A DNA stretch of 64,000 nucleotides from Allacma fusca (taxonomy: Eukaryota > Arthropoda > Collembola > Symphypleona > Sminthuridae): contig OX359247.1 in the NCBI GenBank assembly GCA_947179485.1, positions 52,239,131 to 52,303,130 of the forward strand, given 5' to 3'. Both the position numbers and the translations under genes were made by a program. Below the pieces are notes generated by a model. It ran no database searches. It saw only the letters and a program-made list of their open reading frames with translations, and was not told the origin of the DNA. Of the stretch, positions 61,901-64,000 are shown one piece after another. The stretch's first letter is position 1. Each line of letters opens with the position of its first letter.

Positions 61901-64000
61901 GTTTCAAATTGCAGTTTCAAATTGCAGTTTCAAATTGCAGTTTCAAATTGTGTTTTCAAATTGCAGTTTCAAATTGCAGTTTCAAATTGCAGTTTCAAAT
62001 TGCAGTTTCAAATTGCAGTTTCAAATTGCAGTTTCAAATTGTGTTTTCAAATTGCAGTTTCAAATTGCAGTTTCAAATTGCAGTTTCAAATTGCAGTTTC
62101 GCATTGCAGTTTCAAATTGCAGTTTCAAATTGTGTTTTCAAATTGCAGTTTCAAATTGCAGTTTCAAATTGCAGTTTCAAATTGCAGTTTCAAATTGCAG
62201 TTATAATTTGCAGTTTCAAATTGCAGTTTCAAATTGCAGTTTCAAATTGCAGTTTCAAATTTTGTTTTCAAATTGCAGTTTCAAATTGCAGTTTCAAATT
62301 GCAGTTTCAAATTGCAGTTTCAAATTGCAGTTTCAAATTGCAGTTTCAAATTGCAGTTTCAAATTGCAGTTTCAAATTGCAGTTTCAAATTGCAGTTTCA
62401 AATTGCAGTTTCAAATTGCAGTTTCAAATTGCAGTTTCAAATTGCAGTTTCAAATTGCAGTTTCAAATTGCAGTTTCAAATTGCAGTTTCAAATTGTGTT
62501 TTCAAATTGCAGTTTTAAATTGCAGTTTCAAATTGCAGTTTCAAATTGTGTTTTCAAATTGCAGTTTCAAATTGCAGTTTCAAATTGCAGTTTCAAATTG
62601 CAGTTTCAAATTGCAGTTTCAAATTGTGTTTTCAAATTGCAGTTTTAAATTGCAGTTTCAAATTGCAGTTTCAAATTGCAGTTTCAAATTGCAGTTTCAA
62701 ATTGCAGTTTCAAATTGCAGTTTCAAATTGCAGTTTCAAATTGCAGTTTCAAATTGCAGTTTCAAATTGCAGTTTCAAATTGCAGTTTCAAATTGTGTTT
62801 TCAAATTGCAGTTTCAAATTGCAGTTTCAAATTGCAGTTTCAAATTGCAGTTTCAAATTGCAGTTTCAAATTGCAGTTTCAAATTGTGTTTTCAAATTGC
62901 AGTTTCAAATTGCAGTTTCAAATTGCAGTTTCAAATTGCAGTTTCGCATTGCAGTTTCAAATTGCAGTTTCAAATTGTGTTTTCAAATTGCAGTTTCAAA
63001 TTGCAGTTTCAAATTGCAGTTTCAAATTGCAGTTTCAAATTGCAGTTATAATTTGCAGTTTCAAATTGCAGTTTCAAATTGCAGTTTCAAATTGCAGTTT
63101 CAAATTTTGTTTTCAAATTGCAGTTTCAAATTGCAGTTTCAAATTGCAGTTTCAAATTGCAGTTTCAAATTGCAGTTTCAAATTGCAGTTTCAAATTGCA
63201 GTTTCAAATTGCAGTTTCAAATTGCAGTTTCAAATTGCAGTTTCAAATTGCAGTTTCAAATTGCAGTTTCAAATTGCAGTTTCAAATTGCAGTTTCAAAT
63301 TGCAGTTTCAAATTGCAGTTTCAAATTGTGTTTTCAAATTGCAGTTTCAAATTGCAGTTTCAAATTGTGTTTTCAAATTGCAGTTTCAAATTGCAGTTTC
63401 AAATTGCAGTTTCAAATTGCAGTTTCAAATTGCAGTTTCAAATTGTGTTTTCAAATTGCAGTTTCAAATTGCAGTTTCAAATTGCAGTTTCAAATTGCAG
63501 TTTCAAATTGCAGTTTCAAATTGCAGTTTCAAATTGTGTTTTCAAATTGCAGTTTTAAATTGCAGTTTCAAATTGCAGTTTCAAATTGTGTTTTCAAATT
63601 GCAGTTTCAAATTGCAGTTTCAAATTGCAGTTTCAAATTGCAGTTTCAAATTGCAGTTTCAAATTGTGTTTTCAAATTGCAGTTTTAAATTGCAGTTTCA
63701 AATTGCAGTTTCAAATTGCAGTTTCAAATTGCAGTTTCAAATTGCAGTTTCAAATTGCAGTTTCAAATTGCAGTTTCAAATTGCAGTTTCAAATTGCAGT
63801 TTCAAATTGCAGTTTCAAATTGCAGTTTCAAATTGCAGTTTCAAATTGCAGTTTCAAATTGTGTTTTCAAATTGCAGTTTCAAATTGCAGTTTCAAATTG
63901 CAGTTTCAAATTGCAGTTTCAAATTGCAGTTTCAAATTGCAGTTTCAAATTGCAGTTTCAAATTGCAGTTTCAAATTGCAGTTTCAAATTGCAGTTTCAA
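58900..64000 (+). repeat. Right-end tgtttt domain with repeated gttataattt modules
   Basis: A block with gcat, then tgtttt, then gttataattt, then aaattttgtttt occurs three times; gttataattt lies at 60757, 62200 and 63045 (spacings 1443 and 845 bp, both multiples of 13). The first copy has two more units between gcat and gttataattt than the others. A gttttaaattgcagctt marker at 58404-58418 recurs about 1769 bp on, at 60173-60187; this offset includes the 1-bp insertion at 58746. The array is still intact at the last base. Confidence 0.8.

Larger units (their letters stand above)
1..64000 (+). repeat. 13-bp satellite array filling the window
   Basis: Consensus unit gtttcaaattgca repeats head to tail from the first to the last base, interrupted only at 2408-2450. 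No unit is inverted. Most units match the consensus exactly; the rest fall into a few recurrent variants: ttCGCAtt for ttCAAAtt, gcgtttt and gtgtttt for gcagttt, a G-to-A change at unit base 1 (gcaattt), aaatAg, gttcc, gttata and gcatgg. A few units are 12 or 14 bp long. Variants recur in fixed combinations, which gives higher-order repeats described separately. The array continues past both edges, so its true length is unknown. It is not a canonical telomere repeat, and I do not recognise it as a named satellite. A heterochromatic eukaryotic satellite is the likeliest class (inference). Confidence 0.98.

Noticed and set aside
1-64000. CRISPR array
   Set aside because: There are no spacers; the 13-bp unit repeats without unique sequence between copies.
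1-64000. Telomeric repeat
   Set aside because: The unit gtttcaaattgca has no G-rich strand and resembles no canonical telomere motif; variants are frequent and higher-order repeats are present.

Overview
The whole 64 kb window is one head-to-tail tandem array of a 13-bp unit, consensus gtttcaaattgca (4 of 13 bases G or C, about 31%). It holds roughly 4,900 units, all in the same orientation, and runs off both ends. I see no gene, RNA gene, transposon, CRISPR array or promoter. The very long open frames on the + strand are an arithmetic by-product. Because 13 is not a multiple of 3, every frame reads the same 39-bp, 13-codon cycle (LQFQIAVSNCSFK), which contains no stop. On the - strand each unit carries a TGA, so each frame closes about every 39 bp.

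The only sequence that is not satellite is a 43-bp insert at 2408-2450. It looks like library DNA. 2408-2433 is the reverse complement of the SMART-type amplification adapter, as used for PCR-amplified low-input long-read libraries. 2435-2450 matches a 16-nt PacBio barcode as I remember it. The insert marks an untrimmed read end built into the contig, so the join there is artificial. Array length and the order of blocks should be treated with care.

Layout. 1-1084 is almost pure consensus. 1085-4540 carries cassettes of the 'gcat' variant (AAA to GCA). 4539-6187 is a run of about 127 units in which I saw no variant. 6188-7010 brings in a 'cgtttt' variant. 7040-13000 returns to gcat cassettes and composite blocks. 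13000-21900 is a mixed zone with larger duplications (884 bp in tandem, and a copy about 4.75 kb away). 21900-26900 mixes gcat with a 'tgtttt' variant in modules. From 26900 to the end the tgtttt variant dominates, apart from a gcat/'ggag' island at 30.79-31.73 kb. Within that last part, 40.6-50.2 kb shows a higher-order period of about 1.52-1.59 kb, and 53.5-58.8 kb shows modules marked by a shared 1-bp insertion.

Organism. An array of this size with nested higher-order structure suggests eukaryotic heterochromatin (centromeric, pericentromeric or subtelomeric). Nothing here identifies the species. The low-input adapter hints at a small-bodied organism, which is inference only. The clearest biological signal is that the main variant of the right half (ttgTGtttt) differs from one found more on the left (ttgCGtttt) by a C-to-T change at a CpG. 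A second CpG variant (ttCGcat) also has ttTGcat and ttcGTat derivatives. Together with nested duplications this looks like an array evolving by unequal exchange and CpG decay.
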